DNA of 64,000 nt from Cupriavidus taiwanensis (GCF_900249755.1 NZ_LT976853.1:3026756-3090755), one strand, 5' to 3'. Shown: positions 29,421 through 38,922, counted from the stretch's first letter. Translations and numbers: made by a program. The notes: generated by a model from the sequence alone, not told the origin.

Positions 29421-31292
29421 ATGAATCGTTATCCGCTTTGGAAATACCTCGTGATCCTGGTGGCCCTGGCCATCGGCATCATCTACACCTTGCCGAACTT
29501 CTTCGGCGAGGCGCCTGCCGTGCAGGTGTCCTCGGGCAAGGCCACGGTCAAGGTCGACCTGTCGATGCAGAAGCAGGTTGAAGAGATCCTGGCGCAGAAC
29601 CAGCTGCAGCCCGACGGCATCTTCTTCGATATTTCCGGCCAGTCGGGCTCGGTCAAGGCGCGCTTCCGCACCACCGACGAGCAGCTCAAGGCCAAGGACG
29701 TGCTGTCGCGCGCGCTCAACCCGGACGCGGCCGATCCCGCCTACGTGGTGGCGCTGAACCTGCTGTCGGGCTCGCCGCGCTGGCTGACCTCGCTGCACGC
29801 GCTGCCGATGTACCTGGGCCTGGACCTGCGCGGCGGCGTGCACTTCCTGCTGCAGGTCGACATGAAGGGCGCGGTCGACAAGAAGCTCGACAGCCTGGCC
29901 GGCGACGCGCGCACGCTGCTGCGCGACAAGAACATCCGCCACGGCGGCATCGACCGCGACGGCGAGCGCCTGACGGTGCGCTTCAACAACGCCGACGAAG
30001 CCGGCCGCGCCCGCGCGCTGCTGGCCGACAGCCTGCGCGAAGTGGCTTTCGCCCTGGACGGCAACAACCTCGTCGGCACCTTCACCGAGGCCGCGCGCCG
30101 CGCCGTGCAGGACGCCGCGGTCAAGCAGAACATCACCACCCTGCACAACCGCGTCAACGAGCTCGGCGTGGCCGAGCCGGTGATCCAGCAGCAAGGCGCC
30201 GACCGCATCGTGGTGCAGCTGCCGGGCGTGCAGGACACCGCCAAGGCCAAGGACATCATCGGCCGCACCGCCACGCTGGAAGCGCGCCTGGTCGACAACG
30301 ACGCGCCGCGCAGCCCGCGCCCGGGCGACCCGATCCCGTTCGGCAGCGAGCTGTTCACGCAAGGCAACGGCGCCCCGGTGGTGCTGAAGAAGCAGGTGAT
30401 CTTCACCGGCGACCGCATCGAGAGCGCCTCGGCCGGCTTCGACCAGAACCAGCAGCCTTCGGTCAACATCAAGCTCGACGCCCAGGGCGGCCGCGTGCTG
30501 CGCGATGTCTCGCGCGAGAACCTGAAGAAGCCGATGGCGATCGTGCTGTTCGAGAAGGGCAAGGGCGAAGTGCTGACGGTGGCGACGATCCAGTCCGAAC
30601 TGGGCTCGAGCTTCCAGATCACCGGCTCCTACTCCACCGAGGCCGCCAACGACCTGGCCCTGCTGCTGCGCGCCGGCTCGCTGGCCGCGCCGATGGAGAT
30701 CATCGAAGAGCGCACCATCGGCCCGTCGCTGGGCGCCGACAACATCGAGAAGGGCTTTGATTCGGTGGCCTATGGCTTTGCCGCCATCGGCGTGTTCATG
30801 ATCCTGTACTACATGCTGTTCGGGGTGTTCTCGGTGGTCGCGCTGGGCGTGAACCTGCTGCTGCTGATCGCGGTGCTGTCGATGCTGCAGGCCACGCTGA
30901 CGCTGCCGGGCATCGCCGCCATCGCGCTGGTGCTGGGCATGGCCATCGACGCCAACGTGCTGATCAACGAGCGCATCCGCGAGGAACTGCGCGCCGGCGC
31001 GTCGCCGCAGATGGCGATCGCGGTCGGTTTCGACCGCGCCTGGGCCACCATCCTGGACTCCAACGTGACCACGCTGATCGCCGGCCTGGCGCTGCTGGCG
31101 TTCGGCTCGGGCCCGGTGCGCGGCTTTGCCGTGGTGCACTGCCTGGGCATCCTGACCTCGATGTTCTCGGCGGTGTTCTTCAACCGCGGCCTGGTCAACC
31201 TCTGGTACGGCCGCAAGAAGAAGCTGCAGAGCGTGGCCATCGGCCAGATCTGGAAGCCCGGCAATACCACCGACACGCCGGTCGCCAAGTAA
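29421..31292 (+). CDS. secD: Protein translocase subunit SecD
   Basis: SecD uses the proton gradient to pull exported proteins across the inner membrane with SecF. The 623-residue protein has the first membrane helix at about 5-27, the large periplasmic P1 head, the conserved LDLRGGVHFLLQVD segment, and a C-terminal bundle of about five helices with AIALVLGMAIDANVLINERIREE. The start at 29421 is chosen because the family begins MNRYPLWKY-like directly before the first helix. secF follows after 41 bases. Confidence 0.97.
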   Translation: MNRYPLWKYLVILVALAIGIIYTLPNFFGEAPAVQVSSGKATVKVDLSMQKQVEEILAQNQLQPDGIFFDISGQSGSVKARFRTTDEQLKAKDVLSRALNPDAADPAYVVALNLLSGSPRWLTSLHALPMYLGLDLRGGVHFLLQVDMKGAVDKKLDSLAGDARTLLRDKNIRHGGIDRDGERLTVRFNNADEAGRARALLADSLREVAFALDGNNLVGTFTEAARRAVQDAAVKQNITTLHNRVNELGVAEPVIQQQGADRIVVQLPGVQDTAKAKDIIGRTATLEARLVDNDAPRSPRPGDPIPFGSELFTQGNGAPVVLKKQVIFTGDRIESASAGFDQNQQPSVNIKLDAQGGRVLRDVSRENLKKPMAIVLFEKGKGEVLTVATIQSELGSSFQITGSYSTEAANDLALLLRAGSLAAPMEIIEERTIGPSLGADNIEKGFDSVAYGFAAIGVFMILYYMLFGVFSVVALGVNLLLLIAVLSMLQATLTLPGIAAIALVLGMAIDANVLINERIREELRAGASPQMAIAVGFDRAWATILDSNVTTLIAGLALLAFGSGPVRGFAVVHCLGILTSMFSAVFFNRGLVNLWYGRKKKLQSVAIGQIWKPGNTTDTPVAK

Positions 31293-31333
31293 GCGGCCCG
31301 CGGCACAACACGTAGTACAGAACAGGATTCAAC

Positions 31334-32305
31334 ATGGAATTCTTCCGCATCCGGCGCGACATTCCGTTCATGAAGCACGCGTTGATCTTCAACGTGATCT
31401 CCTTCCTGACGTTTGCCGCCGCCGTGTTCTTCCTCTGGCAAAAGGGCCTGCACCTGTCGATCGAATTCACCGGCGGCACGGTGATGGAGGTCAGCTACCA
31501 GCAGGCGGCCGACCTGGAAAAGATCCGCGGCCAGGTGGGCAAGCTGGGCTACACCGACGTGCAGGTGCAGAACTTCGGCACCTCGCGCGACGTGATGATC
31601 CGCCTGCCGCTGCAGAAGGGCCCGGACGGCAAGCCCGCCACCTCCGCCCAGCAGAGCGAGCAGGTGATGGGCGCGCTCACCGCGGCGTCGCCTGACGTCA
31701 AGCTGCAGCGCGTCGAGTTCGTCGGCCCGCAGGTGGGCAAGGAGCTGGCCACCGACGGCCTGCTGGCGCTGCTGTGCGTGGTGGCGGGTATCGTGATCTA
31801 CCTGTCGTTCCGCTTCGAGTGGAAGTTCGCGGTGGCGGGCATCATCGCCAACCTGCACGACATTGTCATCATCCTGGGCTTCTTCGCCTTCTTCCAGTGG
31901 GAGTTCTCGCTGTCGGTGCTGGCGGCGATCCTGGCGGTGCTGGGCTACTCGGTGAACGAATCGGTGGTGATCTTCGACCGGATCCGCGAGGCCTTCCGCA
32001 AGTACCGCAAGATGACCACGCACGAGGTCATCGACCACGCCATCACCAGCACGATGTCGCGGACCATCATCACCCACGGCTCGACCGAGATGATGGTGCT
32101 GTCGATGTTCTTCTTCGGCGGCCCGACGCTGCATTACTTCGCGCTGGCGCTGACGGTGGGCATCCTGTTCGGCATCTACTCGTCGGTGTTCGTTGCCGCG
32201 GCGCTGGCGATGTGGCTGGGCGTGAAGCGCGAGGACCTGGTCAAGGGCGAGAAGAAAGGCGACTCGACCGACCGCAACGACCCCAACTACGGCGCGCAGG
32301 CCTGA
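31334..32305 (+). CDS. secF: Protein translocase subunit SecF
   Basis: SecF is the partner of SecD. The 323-residue protein has an N-terminal membrane helix (NVISFLTFAAAVFFLW), the periplasmic domain with LSIEFTGGTVMEV, and a C-terminal bundle with VLAAILAVLGYSVNESVVIFDRIRE, the SecF form of the proton-channel motif, and STMSRTIITHGSTE. The length is usual for SecF. It ends the queA-tgt-yajC-secD-secF run and is followed by a strong terminator. Confidence 0.97.
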   Translation: MEFFRIRRDIPFMKHALIFNVISFLTFAAAVFFLWQKGLHLSIEFTGGTVMEVSYQQAADLEKIRGQVGKLGYTDVQVQNFGTSRDVMIRLPLQKGPDGKPATSAQQSEQVMGALTAASPDVKLQRVEFVGPQVGKELATDGLLALLCVVAGIVIYLSFRFEWKFAVAGIIANLHDIVIILGFFAFFQWEFSLSVLAAILAVLGYSVNESVVIFDRIREAFRKYRKMTTHEVIDHAITSTMSRTIITHGSTEMMVLSMFFFGGPTLHYFALALTVGILFGIYSSVFVAAALAMWLGVKREDLVKGEKKGDSTDRNDPNYGAQA

Positions 32306-32328
32306 GCCCTGCCCGCCCGGAAAACAGA

Positions 32329-32354
32329 ACGGCGCCCCGCGGGGCGCCGTTTTT
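32329..32354 (+). terminator. Terminator of secF (possibly bidirectional)
   Basis: ACGGCGCCCC, GC loop, GGGGCGCCGT, then TTTTTC. It starts 24 bases after the secF stop and lies only 22 bases beyond the end of the convergent phcQ gene, whose transcript would meet the same stem. Confidence 0.85.
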
Positions 32355-32375
32355 CATGGCAGCGGCCTGGGAAAC

Positions 32376-33383
32376 TCAGGCCGGCATCGAGAAGCGCTCG
32401 ATCCACGCGGCCAGGCGGTCGGAGGCGAAGGTCTCGCTGCGCGGGGCGGCGCGGCAGACGATGGTGTCGCCGTCGCGGACGAACTTCAGCGCGCCGCCTG
32501 CCTCCTCCAGCCAAAGCAGGCTGGCCAGCCAGGCGGCATGATGCATCGATACCGCCGTGCCCACGGGCTGGGCTAGGAACTCGGCCAGCGCGGCCGGCTG
32601 GGTCCAAACCACCGCATCGCCGTCGCGGCGCACCACTTCGCTGCCGAGCGCGTCGGCGATCACCGCCGCGGCATCGGCCGCGCTCTTGCCGGCATGGCTG
32701 CCGCGCAGTTGCGCCAGGCGCGTGCCCACGGCATGGCCGAAGCTGCCGCTGCGCTCGGCTTCGGCGCGCACCAGGTCGGCGTAATCCATGCGCTGCCAGT
32801 CCGGATCGACGCTGCCAGCGCCGGCCAGGTCCACCGCGGCGAGGTAGGTCTCCACCGGCTGGAAGCGGCCCGGGCCGATCAGGCTGGCGCACAGTGCATG
32901 CACCATGCCAATGCGTGAAGCCACGGTCTGGGTCTGCAGCACCGACAGCTTCTCGCGCACCAGCTGGTCGCGCTCCTTGCGCAGCCCCGCCAGTTCCAGC
33001 GCCTGCTTGAGTTCCATGCGCAGCGCGGTGATGTCCCACGGCTTCTTGATATAGCGGTGGATCTGCCCCTGGTTCACCGCCTCGACGGTCTGGTCGAGTT
33101 CCGAGTACGCGGTGGTCAGGATGCGCACGATGTGCGGGTAGCGTTCGCGCGCGTAGCGCAGCAGTTCGTTGCCATACTCGCCCGGCATGCGCTGGTCCGA
33201 CACCAGTACCGCGAGGCTGTCGGCATGGGCGTCCAGCAAGGCCTTGCCCTCCTCGACGGAGCCGCCGGTGACCACCGGTGCCAGCGCGCCGATGGCGCGC
33301 TGGAAATATTTAACTGCCGTGGCCTCGTCATCGACGAACAGAATCGCCGGGGGTGGTGCCTGGGTGGCATTCGGTTCGGTCAT
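32376..33383 (-). CDS. phcQ: Response regulator PhcQ
   Basis: In Ralstonia, PhcQ is the response regulator that carries the Phc quorum signal towards PhcA. This 335-residue protein has an N-terminal receiver with acidic pair Asp18-Asp19, phosphoacceptor Asp63 (VSDQRMPG) and Lys113/114 (IKKPW). A coiled linker follows at about 118-150, then a C-terminal region of about 180 residues without a recognised output domain. Its ATG overlaps the phcR stop by one base (TAATG), showing tight coupling. The name rests on operon position and general likeness to the Ralstonia system. Confidence 0.82.
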   Translation of the reverse strand: MTEPNATQAPPPAILFVDDEATAVKYFQRAIGALAPVVTGGSVEEGKALLDAHADSLAVLVSDQRMPGEYGNELLRYARERYPHIVRILTTAYSELDQTVEAVNQGQIHRYIKKPWDITALRMELKQALELAGLRKERDQLVREKLSVLQTQTVASRIGMVHALCASLIGPGRFQPVETYLAAVDLAGAGSVDPDWQRMDYADLVRAEAERSGSFGHAVGTRLAQLRGSHAGKSAADAAAVIADALGSEVVRRDGDAVVWTQPAALAEFLAQPVGTAVSMHHAAWLASLLWLEEAGGALKFVRDGDTIVCRAAPRSETFASDRLAAWIERFSMPA

Positions 33384-34513
33384 TACTCACTCCTGTGCGT
33401 TCGACTCTTGAAACTTGGAAAGTCCAGCGTCACCGTGGTGCCGGCGCCGGATGCGGACTCGATCCGGATCCCGCCGCCAAAGGACTGCATGACGCGGTTG
33501 CAGAAAATCATGCCCAGGCCGCTGCCGCCGGCACTGGCGTGGGTGGTGACGGGATCGACCAGCAGCCGGTCCATCACTTCGGGCGGAATGCCGGGGCCGT
33601 TGTCGCAGATGCGGATCTCGGCACGCGGCTGCGCAGCCACCACAAAGCGCAGCGACGGCGCACCGACATCGGCCAGCGCCCGCAGCGCATTGCTCATCAC
33701 CGACGACAGCACCAGTGCCACGCAGTTGGGCAGGGTCTGCACGGGAAAGTCTCCCTGCAGGTCTACCTCGACCCAGCTGCGCTGGTCGCCCACGAAGGGA
33801 TAGCTGTCCAGCAGCGCGGACACCAGGGCCCCAGCCCGAACCTCGGTGCCGGCGGCGCGCCCGGCGGGCGCGTTGCCGGCGCTGTCGCGCACCGACTGCA
33901 GGAACGACGACAGCACCGCCAGGCAATACTGGGCGTTGTCGTGCATCGCGCTGGCGGCCTGGCCGATTTCGCTCTGGCGCTGGGCACTGTACTCGCCCGC
34001 CACGCGTCCGCTGATGCCGCGCGCAAAATTGGCGATGGCAGCCAGCGGCGTATTGAGTTCGTGCGCCAGGAAGGCCAGGGTCTCGTCGATCGCCATCAGC
34101 CGGTGCTGGCGCAGCGTGCGTTCGCGATGGCGCTCGGCGGCGCGGGCCAGCACGTCGCGCAGGTTGCTCACGCTCAGCGGCTTTTCCAGGATCTGGAAGA
34201 TCTCGCCGCTGTTGACGGTCTGCAGCAGCACGTCCTTGTCGGCATAGGCCGTGACCAGGATGCGCACCACGTGCGGATAAGCCTGCGCCACCTGCCGCAG
34301 CAGCACGCCGCCATCGCGCCCGGGCATGCGGAAGTCGGTCACCAGTATGGCCACGCGGGCGGGATCGGAGCGCAGCACCGACATGGCTTCGTCGGCGCTG
34401 CCGGCCAGCAGCACCTCATAGTCGGCGCCGACCGCGCGGGCGAAGTACTTGCGCGCCATGTCTTCGTCGTCGACGTAGAGGATGGCGGGCCGCGCCTGCA
34501 GGACTTCGCTCAT
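33383..34513 (-). CDS. phcR: Response regulator-histidine kinase hybrid PhcR
   Basis: PhcR of the Ralstonia Phc system is unusual in placing a receiver before a kinase domain, and this 376-residue protein has that order. The receiver has Asp60 (VTDFRMPG) and Lys111 (LEKPL). The HisKA helix has the phospho-histidine His151 in AHELNTPLAAI, and the ATPase domain contains ICDNGPGIPPEV and GSGLGM. There is no membrane segment, so it is cytosolic. It lies 6 bases after phcS and overlaps phcQ. Confidence 0.88.
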   Translation of the reverse strand: MSEVLQARPAILYVDDEDMARKYFARAVGADYEVLLAGSADEAMSVLRSDPARVAILVTDFRMPGRDGGVLLRQVAQAYPHVVRILVTAYADKDVLLQTVNSGEIFQILEKPLSVSNLRDVLARAAERHRERTLRQHRLMAIDETLAFLAHELNTPLAAIANFARGISGRVAGEYSAQRQSEIGQAASAMHDNAQYCLAVLSSFLQSVRDSAGNAPAGRAAGTEVRAGALVSALLDSYPFVGDQRSWVEVDLQGDFPVQTLPNCVALVLSSVMSNALRALADVGAPSLRFVVAAQPRAEIRICDNGPGIPPEVMDRLLVDPVTTHASAGGSGLGMIFCNRVMQSFGGGIRIESASGAGTTVTLDFPSFKSRTHRSE

Positions 34514-34519
34514 GGCTGG

Positions 34520-35857
34520 TTACTCCGCACGCGGCAGGTCGAAGCTGAAGGCGGTCCACTGGCCGAACTCGCTTTCGGCAAACAATTGGCCCCCGTGGCG
34601 CTCGATCACCGCGTAGCTGATCGACAGGCCCAGGCCAAGGCCCTGCCCCACCTCGCGCGTGGTGAAGAACGGCTCGAACACGCGCGCCAGGTTTTCCTGC
34701 GGGATGCCGGGGCCGTTGTCGCGCACGGTTACGTGCAGGCGATGGTTGTCCCAGCGGGCCGTGGTGTGGATTGCGGGTGCCGCCGTACCGGCCTTGCGCA
34801 TGGCCAGCGCGGCGTTCGAGAACAGGTTGATCAGCACGCCGATGATGGCCGCCTCGTCGCCGAGCACCAGCGTGTCGGGCACCAGCTCGCGCGTCAGGGT
34901 GACGCCGCGCAATTCATGCGCGGTCAGGCGGATCGATGAATCCAGCGCCTTTTCGAACAGGAACGGCGTGCCTTCGACCTCGGCGCCAGGCTTGCGGTAG
35001 GCGAAAGTCTTCAGGTCGGAAACGATATGCTGGATGCGCTGCATGCCCTGCTTGGCATCGAGCAGGCATTCCTCCAGCGGCGGGCTCGCCTTGGCCTGCG
35101 GCTCTTCCATCGCCACTTCGATTGCCATCAGGCAGAAGTTGACGGGGTTGTTGACCTCATGCAGCAGGCCCGCGGCCAGCGTGCCGATCGCGGCCATCTT
35201 TTCCTGCTGCAGCATCTGGCCCTTGATGTCGGCCAGCCGCCGGTTGATGTCGGCGAGCTCTTCGTTCTTGCGCGCCAGTTCTTCCTTCAGCCGGATCAGG
35301 TGGAAATGCCCGCGCTCGTTCATGAAGGTGTAGACCGCGCTGGCCACGATCGAAAACAGGATGAACAGCGAATTGACGATGAAGTGCGCACGCTGCGCCA
35401 GGCCGTCGGGGTGGATCAGGCAGGCGGCCAGGTACATCAGGTACGTCACCACGCCGAAGCCGATGGTCTGCCACAACCCCATCGGCATGGCGATGCCGAC
35501 TGCGAAGATGACGAGGTTCAATCCGGCATAGTAGATCGACGACGCCCCGTCGGTGGTGGCGATCATCCATGCGATCATCATCTGCGGCAGCAGCAGCCAG
35601 GCCAGCGTCAGCGGCTGCACGTAGTGCCTGCCGGCCTGGTTGACCAGCAGCAGCAGGATCAGGCCAATCAGGGCCGAGACCAACAGGCGCACGACAAAGA
35701 ACTGCAGCTGGTGATCGGGATAGATGCCGTAGTCGAGCCCGACCCCCGCCAGCACCAGCACGATGGCAGTCAGCGCGCCCGCCCGGCTCGATACCAGGCG
35801 GAACTCGCGCAGGTCGGCCTCGTACGGGGAATACCTGCTCGCGGTCCGTTTCAGCAT
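34520..35857 (-). CDS. phcS: Membrane sensor histidine kinase PhcS
   Basis: PhcS is the sensor of the 3-hydroxy fatty acid methyl ester signal in Ralstonia. The 445-residue protein has about six transmembrane helices (roughly 26-42, 52-74, 84-101, 108-126, 131-148, 159-179), a coiled linker, the phospho-acceptor His233 in LLHEVNNPVNF, and the ATPase boxes TVRDNGPGIPQE and GQGLGLGLSI. It has no separate periplasmic sensing domain, so a lipid-like ligand is probably sensed within the membrane bundle. The stop of phcB is 4 bases upstream of its start. Confidence 0.88.
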   Translation of the reverse strand: MLKRTASRYSPYEADLREFRLVSSRAGALTAIVLVLAGVGLDYGIYPDHQLQFFVVRLLVSALIGLILLLLVNQAGRHYVQPLTLAWLLLPQMMIAWMIATTDGASSIYYAGLNLVIFAVGIAMPMGLWQTIGFGVVTYLMYLAACLIHPDGLAQRAHFIVNSLFILFSIVASAVYTFMNERGHFHLIRLKEELARKNEELADINRRLADIKGQMLQQEKMAAIGTLAAGLLHEVNNPVNFCLMAIEVAMEEPQAKASPPLEECLLDAKQGMQRIQHIVSDLKTFAYRKPGAEVEGTPFLFEKALDSSIRLTAHELRGVTLTRELVPDTLVLGDEAAIIGVLINLFSNAALAMRKAGTAAPAIHTTARWDNHRLHVTVRDNGPGIPQENLARVFEPFFTTREVGQGLGLGLSISYAVIERHGGQLFAESEFGQWTAFSFDLPRAE

Positions 35858-35861
35858 GGCG

Positions 35862-37265
35862 TCAGGCCTTGGCCGGATCGGTCACTACCGCTTCCACGAA
35901 CACGTTGACGCCGGTCGGGTCGGCATAGGTGCGGCTGTCGCGCGTGTTGGACGGCAGCAGCGACGCCATGCCAGCCTCGTCGCGATAGATCAGGTACCAC
36001 TCCAGCATATGTTCCATGCTGTACCGTTCCGGGTTGTTGACGTGGACGTTGGTAGCCAGGATGCGCCCCTCGGGGTGGGTGCGCGTGGAGAAATAACTGA
36101 GCAGGCGCGCACAGACCCGGTCGGACAGGTAGTCGAACAGGCCGGCGCAATAGACGCCGTCGAACTCGCGCAGCGACGGGTCCGGGTCGATGCGGCGCTT
36201 GAGCAGTTCATGCACCGAGTGGTGGACATACTCCACCTCGATCCTCGCATTGGCCTTGCGGCAACTCTCGTTGATGCGGTCGCGGGCGTAATCCAGGGTT
36301 TCCTGGCTGAAGTCGAGCAGCTGGAACGAGAGCCAGTGGGGCTCGGGGTATTCGGTAATGAAGCGGTTGATTTCGACGGCGGGACCGCAGCCCACGTTCA
36401 GCAGCCGGAACGGCTTGCCCGCGGCGCGCGCCTGCTCGGCCATGCGCACCAGAAAATCCACCAGCAAGTCGATGCGGTTGCGATGCGCTGCGGCCACCGA
36501 CGACTGCAGGAAGGTCGCATTGACGATCTGGAAGTAGGTGCTGGGCCCCTGGCGCGGATCCGACAGGATCTGGTTGACCATCTCATAGTCGCCGGCATAG
36601 CCCAGCGGCTTGGTGTAGGTCCGGAACACGAACGGGGAGCGCAGCAGCAGCGGATGCAGCGCCGCCTGGGTGAAGGTGCGGTGCATCACGGTGTCTTCTT
36701 CCGGCACATGCGCCGCCTCGCCGTCGAGCCGCGCGGAATATTCTCGGATCTTCAGCGCGATCGGAGTCGCCAGCTCCTCGAACACGTCCATGCGCAGGGT
36801 CTCGCCCTCCTTGGGCAGCGTGCTGGTCATGTCGACCTGCTCTACCCAGCGCGATACTTCGGACAGGAACGCGCGCATCTCGTTGACGACGATCTGGTAG
36901 TCGCGGCGGATATTGAAGCGCTTCTCCCAGTCCTGCACGAACTGCAGCGACTCGCGCGCTACCGACTTGGGCTCGTCGTCGAGGTTGCTCAGCTCCAGCC
37001 ATTCGTCGATCAGCGTCAGCGACACCACCGCGGTCAGGCCGGTGTTCACCAGGCTCATCACCACCGCCTTGCCGAGATACGCGTTCTTCGTGCCCATGCG
37101 GACACTGAGTTCGCTCAGCACCTCGCTGACCTGCACGATCGAATACGGGTTGTAGATCTCCATCACCAGAGACTTTCTCTGGAGATTGACAATGGTGCCC
37201 CGCACCTGCTCGCCCTGCGAGTTGCGGAAACTAACTACCGGATCGATTTGCGTTTTGGAGTACAC
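35862..37265 (-). CDS. phcB: SAM-dependent methyltransferase PhcB (quorum signal synthase)
   Basis: PhcB of Ralstonia makes 3-hydroxypalmitate or 3-hydroxymyristate methyl ester by methylating the fatty acid. The 467-residue protein has a class I methyltransferase domain in its second half, with SAM motif I LLNVGCGPAVE at 288-298 and an acidic loop ending the second strand (FQLLDFSQETL). The N-terminal part (RGTIVNLQRKSLVMEIYNP, about 22-40) looks like a small beta-barrel, perhaps PilZ-like. It begins with GTG at 37265 and heads the phcBSRQ operon. Which acyl chain it uses cannot be read from sequence. Confidence 0.9.
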   Translation of the reverse strand: MYSKTQIDPVVSFRNSQGEQVRGTIVNLQRKSLVMEIYNPYSIVQVSEVLSELSVRMGTKNAYLGKAVVMSLVNTGLTAVVSLTLIDEWLELSNLDDEPKSVARESLQFVQDWEKRFNIRRDYQIVVNEMRAFLSEVSRWVEQVDMTSTLPKEGETLRMDVFEELATPIALKIREYSARLDGEAAHVPEEDTVMHRTFTQAALHPLLLRSPFVFRTYTKPLGYAGDYEMVNQILSDPRQGPSTYFQIVNATFLQSSVAAAHRNRIDLLVDFLVRMAEQARAAGKPFRLLNVGCGPAVEINRFITEYPEPHWLSFQLLDFSQETLDYARDRINESCRKANARIEVEYVHHSVHELLKRRIDPDPSLREFDGVYCAGLFDYLSDRVCARLLSYFSTRTHPEGRILATNVHVNNPERYSMEHMLEWYLIYRDEAGMASLLPSNTRDSRTYADPTGVNVFVEAVVTDPAKA

Positions 37266-37610
37266 GGTATAGCGCCAGGGAAAACCGGGAAACGCTGCGG
37301 GCCATACAGCCAGGGCAGAACGGCCGGGTACAGCATGAGGGCGAGGGGGTCGCGGGAATGGCTACCGGTGTCGGGACATGCAGCGAATGCTCATAGTGAT
37401 GCGCTTTAGCCGGTTGCGGGCATCGGTGCCCCCGCCGTGGCGGAGTCGCAATGCCCCGGATCATGGTGGATTGCCGCGGGTCATTGTACTGTGCCCGTCG
37501 CAACTCGCACAACAAAGTGCCGTGGCAGCCCCCCGCATGGTGCAATACAACAAAAAAGGCCGGCATTGGCCGGCCTTGGCAGCAGCTTGCCCGCCCAGCG
37601 GGCCGCGCGC
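37266..37610. other. phcB upstream region
   Basis: This 345-base gap separates phcB from the YceI gene, both on the minus strand. It holds the YceI terminator at 37551-37577 and, on the minus strand, a possible sigma-70 promoter TTGTGC, 18 bases, TACAAT (37483-37512), which would give phcB a leader of about 210 bases. The -35 is weak. No other repeat is seen. Confidence 0.4.
37551..37577 (-). terminator. Terminator of the cybB-yceI-yceI operon
   Basis: On the minus strand AAGGCCGGC, a four-base loop and GCCGGCCTT are followed by TTTTG. It starts 34 bases after the stop of the distal YceI gene. Confidence 0.85.
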
Positions 37611-38201
37611 TCAGTCGGCGCGCACGCCTTCCACCTGGATGGCCAGCTTGACCTCGGGCTTGAAGCCCATCTTGACGCCATAGTCCAGGCCGAAATCGGC
37701 CCGGTTGAACTGGCCCACGGCGTCGGCGCCGCAGGCTTCGCGCTTGAGCATCGGGTGCTGGATGCACTTGAATTCGCGGATTTCCAGCTTGACCGGCTTG
37801 GACACGCCGCGCATCGTCAGCACGCCGTCGACCTCGGTCGGCACGTCGCCCTTGAACTTGGAGAACTTGCCCTTGTAGGTGGCCTCGGGGAAGGCTTCGA
37901 CGTCGAACATGTCCGGGCCCTTGGCGTGCTGGTTGAGCTTGGCATTGCCGAAATCGATCGAAGCCGGGTCGATCTTGACCTCGACCGAGCCCGCCTTGGC
38001 GGCCCGGTCCAGCGTCACCACGCCGCTGGACTTGTCGAACTTGCCGCGCCAGGTCGACAGGCCGCCCAGGTGGTCGGCCTCGAAGCTGGGGTAGGTGTGG
38101 GTCGGATCGAGGTTGTACGTCACGGTGTTGGCCGAAGCCACGCCGAAGGCGGCGGTTGCGGAAACGGCCGCGACGGCGGCAACGAGGGAACGCAGTTTCA
38201 T
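37611..38201 (-). CDS. YceI family periplasmic protein (distal copy)
   Basis: YceI proteins are periplasmic lipocalin-like barrels that bind polyisoprenoid lipids. The 196-residue protein has a Sec signal peptide ([24 protein letters not shown]) and the mature start [19 protein letters not shown], then the typical [26 protein letters not shown] and [15 protein letters not shown] segments. The ATG at 38201 has a GGGAGA ribosome binding site; a further ATG at 38216 would lengthen the signal peptide. It is the last gene of a cytochrome b561-YceI-YceI run. Confidence 0.93.
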   Translation of the reverse strand: MKLRSLVAAVAAVSATAAFGVASANTVTYNLDPTHTYPSFEADHLGGLSTWRGKFDKSSGVVTLDRAAKAGSVEVKIDPASIDFGNAKLNQHAKGPDMFDVEAFPEATYKGKFSKFKGDVPTEVDGVLTMRGVSKPVKLEIREFKCIQHPMLKREACGADAVGQFNRADFGLDYGVKMGFKPEVKLAIQVEGVRAD

Positions 38202-38275
38202 GGTGTCTCCCGACAAGTCAGGGTTGGGATGGAGCGGTTCAGGTAAGTCCTGGGTACGTCAGCGGAATGCCGGCC

Positions 38276-38857
38276 TTACTTCCTGGCCAGCACGATACGG
38301 AATTTGATCTGGACGTCGTCGGCGACCACGGAGGTGTCCTTCCATTCGCCGTCGCCGATATTGAACGCGGTGCGCTTGATCGGCAGCGCGCCCTCGAACA
38401 CCTGCGCGGCGCCCTCCTGGCGGTAGGTGGCGGGCACCACCACGTCGACGGTCTTGCCCTTGATGGTCAGCTTGCCGGCGACGTCGTACTTGCCCGGCGT
38501 GCCGTTCTTGATGCTGGTCGACTGGAATACCGCCTTGGGGTATCTGGCGGCGTCGAACCAGTCCTTGCCCTTCACTTCCTTGGTGGTCTCGGCATCGCCG
38601 ATCTCGAAGCTGGCCACGTCGATCTCGATCTTGGCCGACGACGTTGCCAGCTTGGCGGGGTCGAAGCTGACGTTGGCGTCGAACTTCCTGAACTTGCCTT
38701 CCATCGGCACGCCGATCTGGCGCGCCACCGCGGTCACCGAACTTTTGGCGGCGTCGACCTGGGCCCAGGCCAGGTTGGCGGCGATGCCGGTGGCGGCCAG
38801 CACGGCGGCCAGGGTGGCGCGGATAGGGGCCGAGCCGCGGCGGGAATTGCGTTTCAT
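38276..38857 (-). CDS. YceI family periplasmic protein (proximal copy)
   Basis: A 193-residue YceI protein with a twin-basic N-terminus and a signal peptide ending near AWA-Q, followed by VDAAKSSVTAVARQIGVPMEGKFRKFDANVSFD and the GKLTIKGKTVDVVVPATY segment. It differs clearly from the second YceI just downstream, so the two are old paralogues with possibly different ligands. Cytochrome b561 is encoded 65 bases upstream, a frequent pairing that suggests lipid quinone-related function. Confidence 0.93.
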   Translation of the reverse strand: MKRNSRRGSAPIRATLAAVLAATGIAANLAWAQVDAAKSSVTAVARQIGVPMEGKFRKFDANVSFDPAKLATSSAKIEIDVASFEIGDAETTKEVKGKDWFDAARYPKAVFQSTSIKNGTPGKYDVAGKLTIKGKTVDVVVPATYRQEGAAQVFEGALPIKRTAFNIGDGEWKDTSVVADDVQIKFRIVLARK

Positions 38858-38922
38858 CTGAGAAAACTCCTGTCAGGGACGGCGCAGCGGCGCCGCGGAA
38901 CGAAAAGCTTGGCGCGCCAGGC

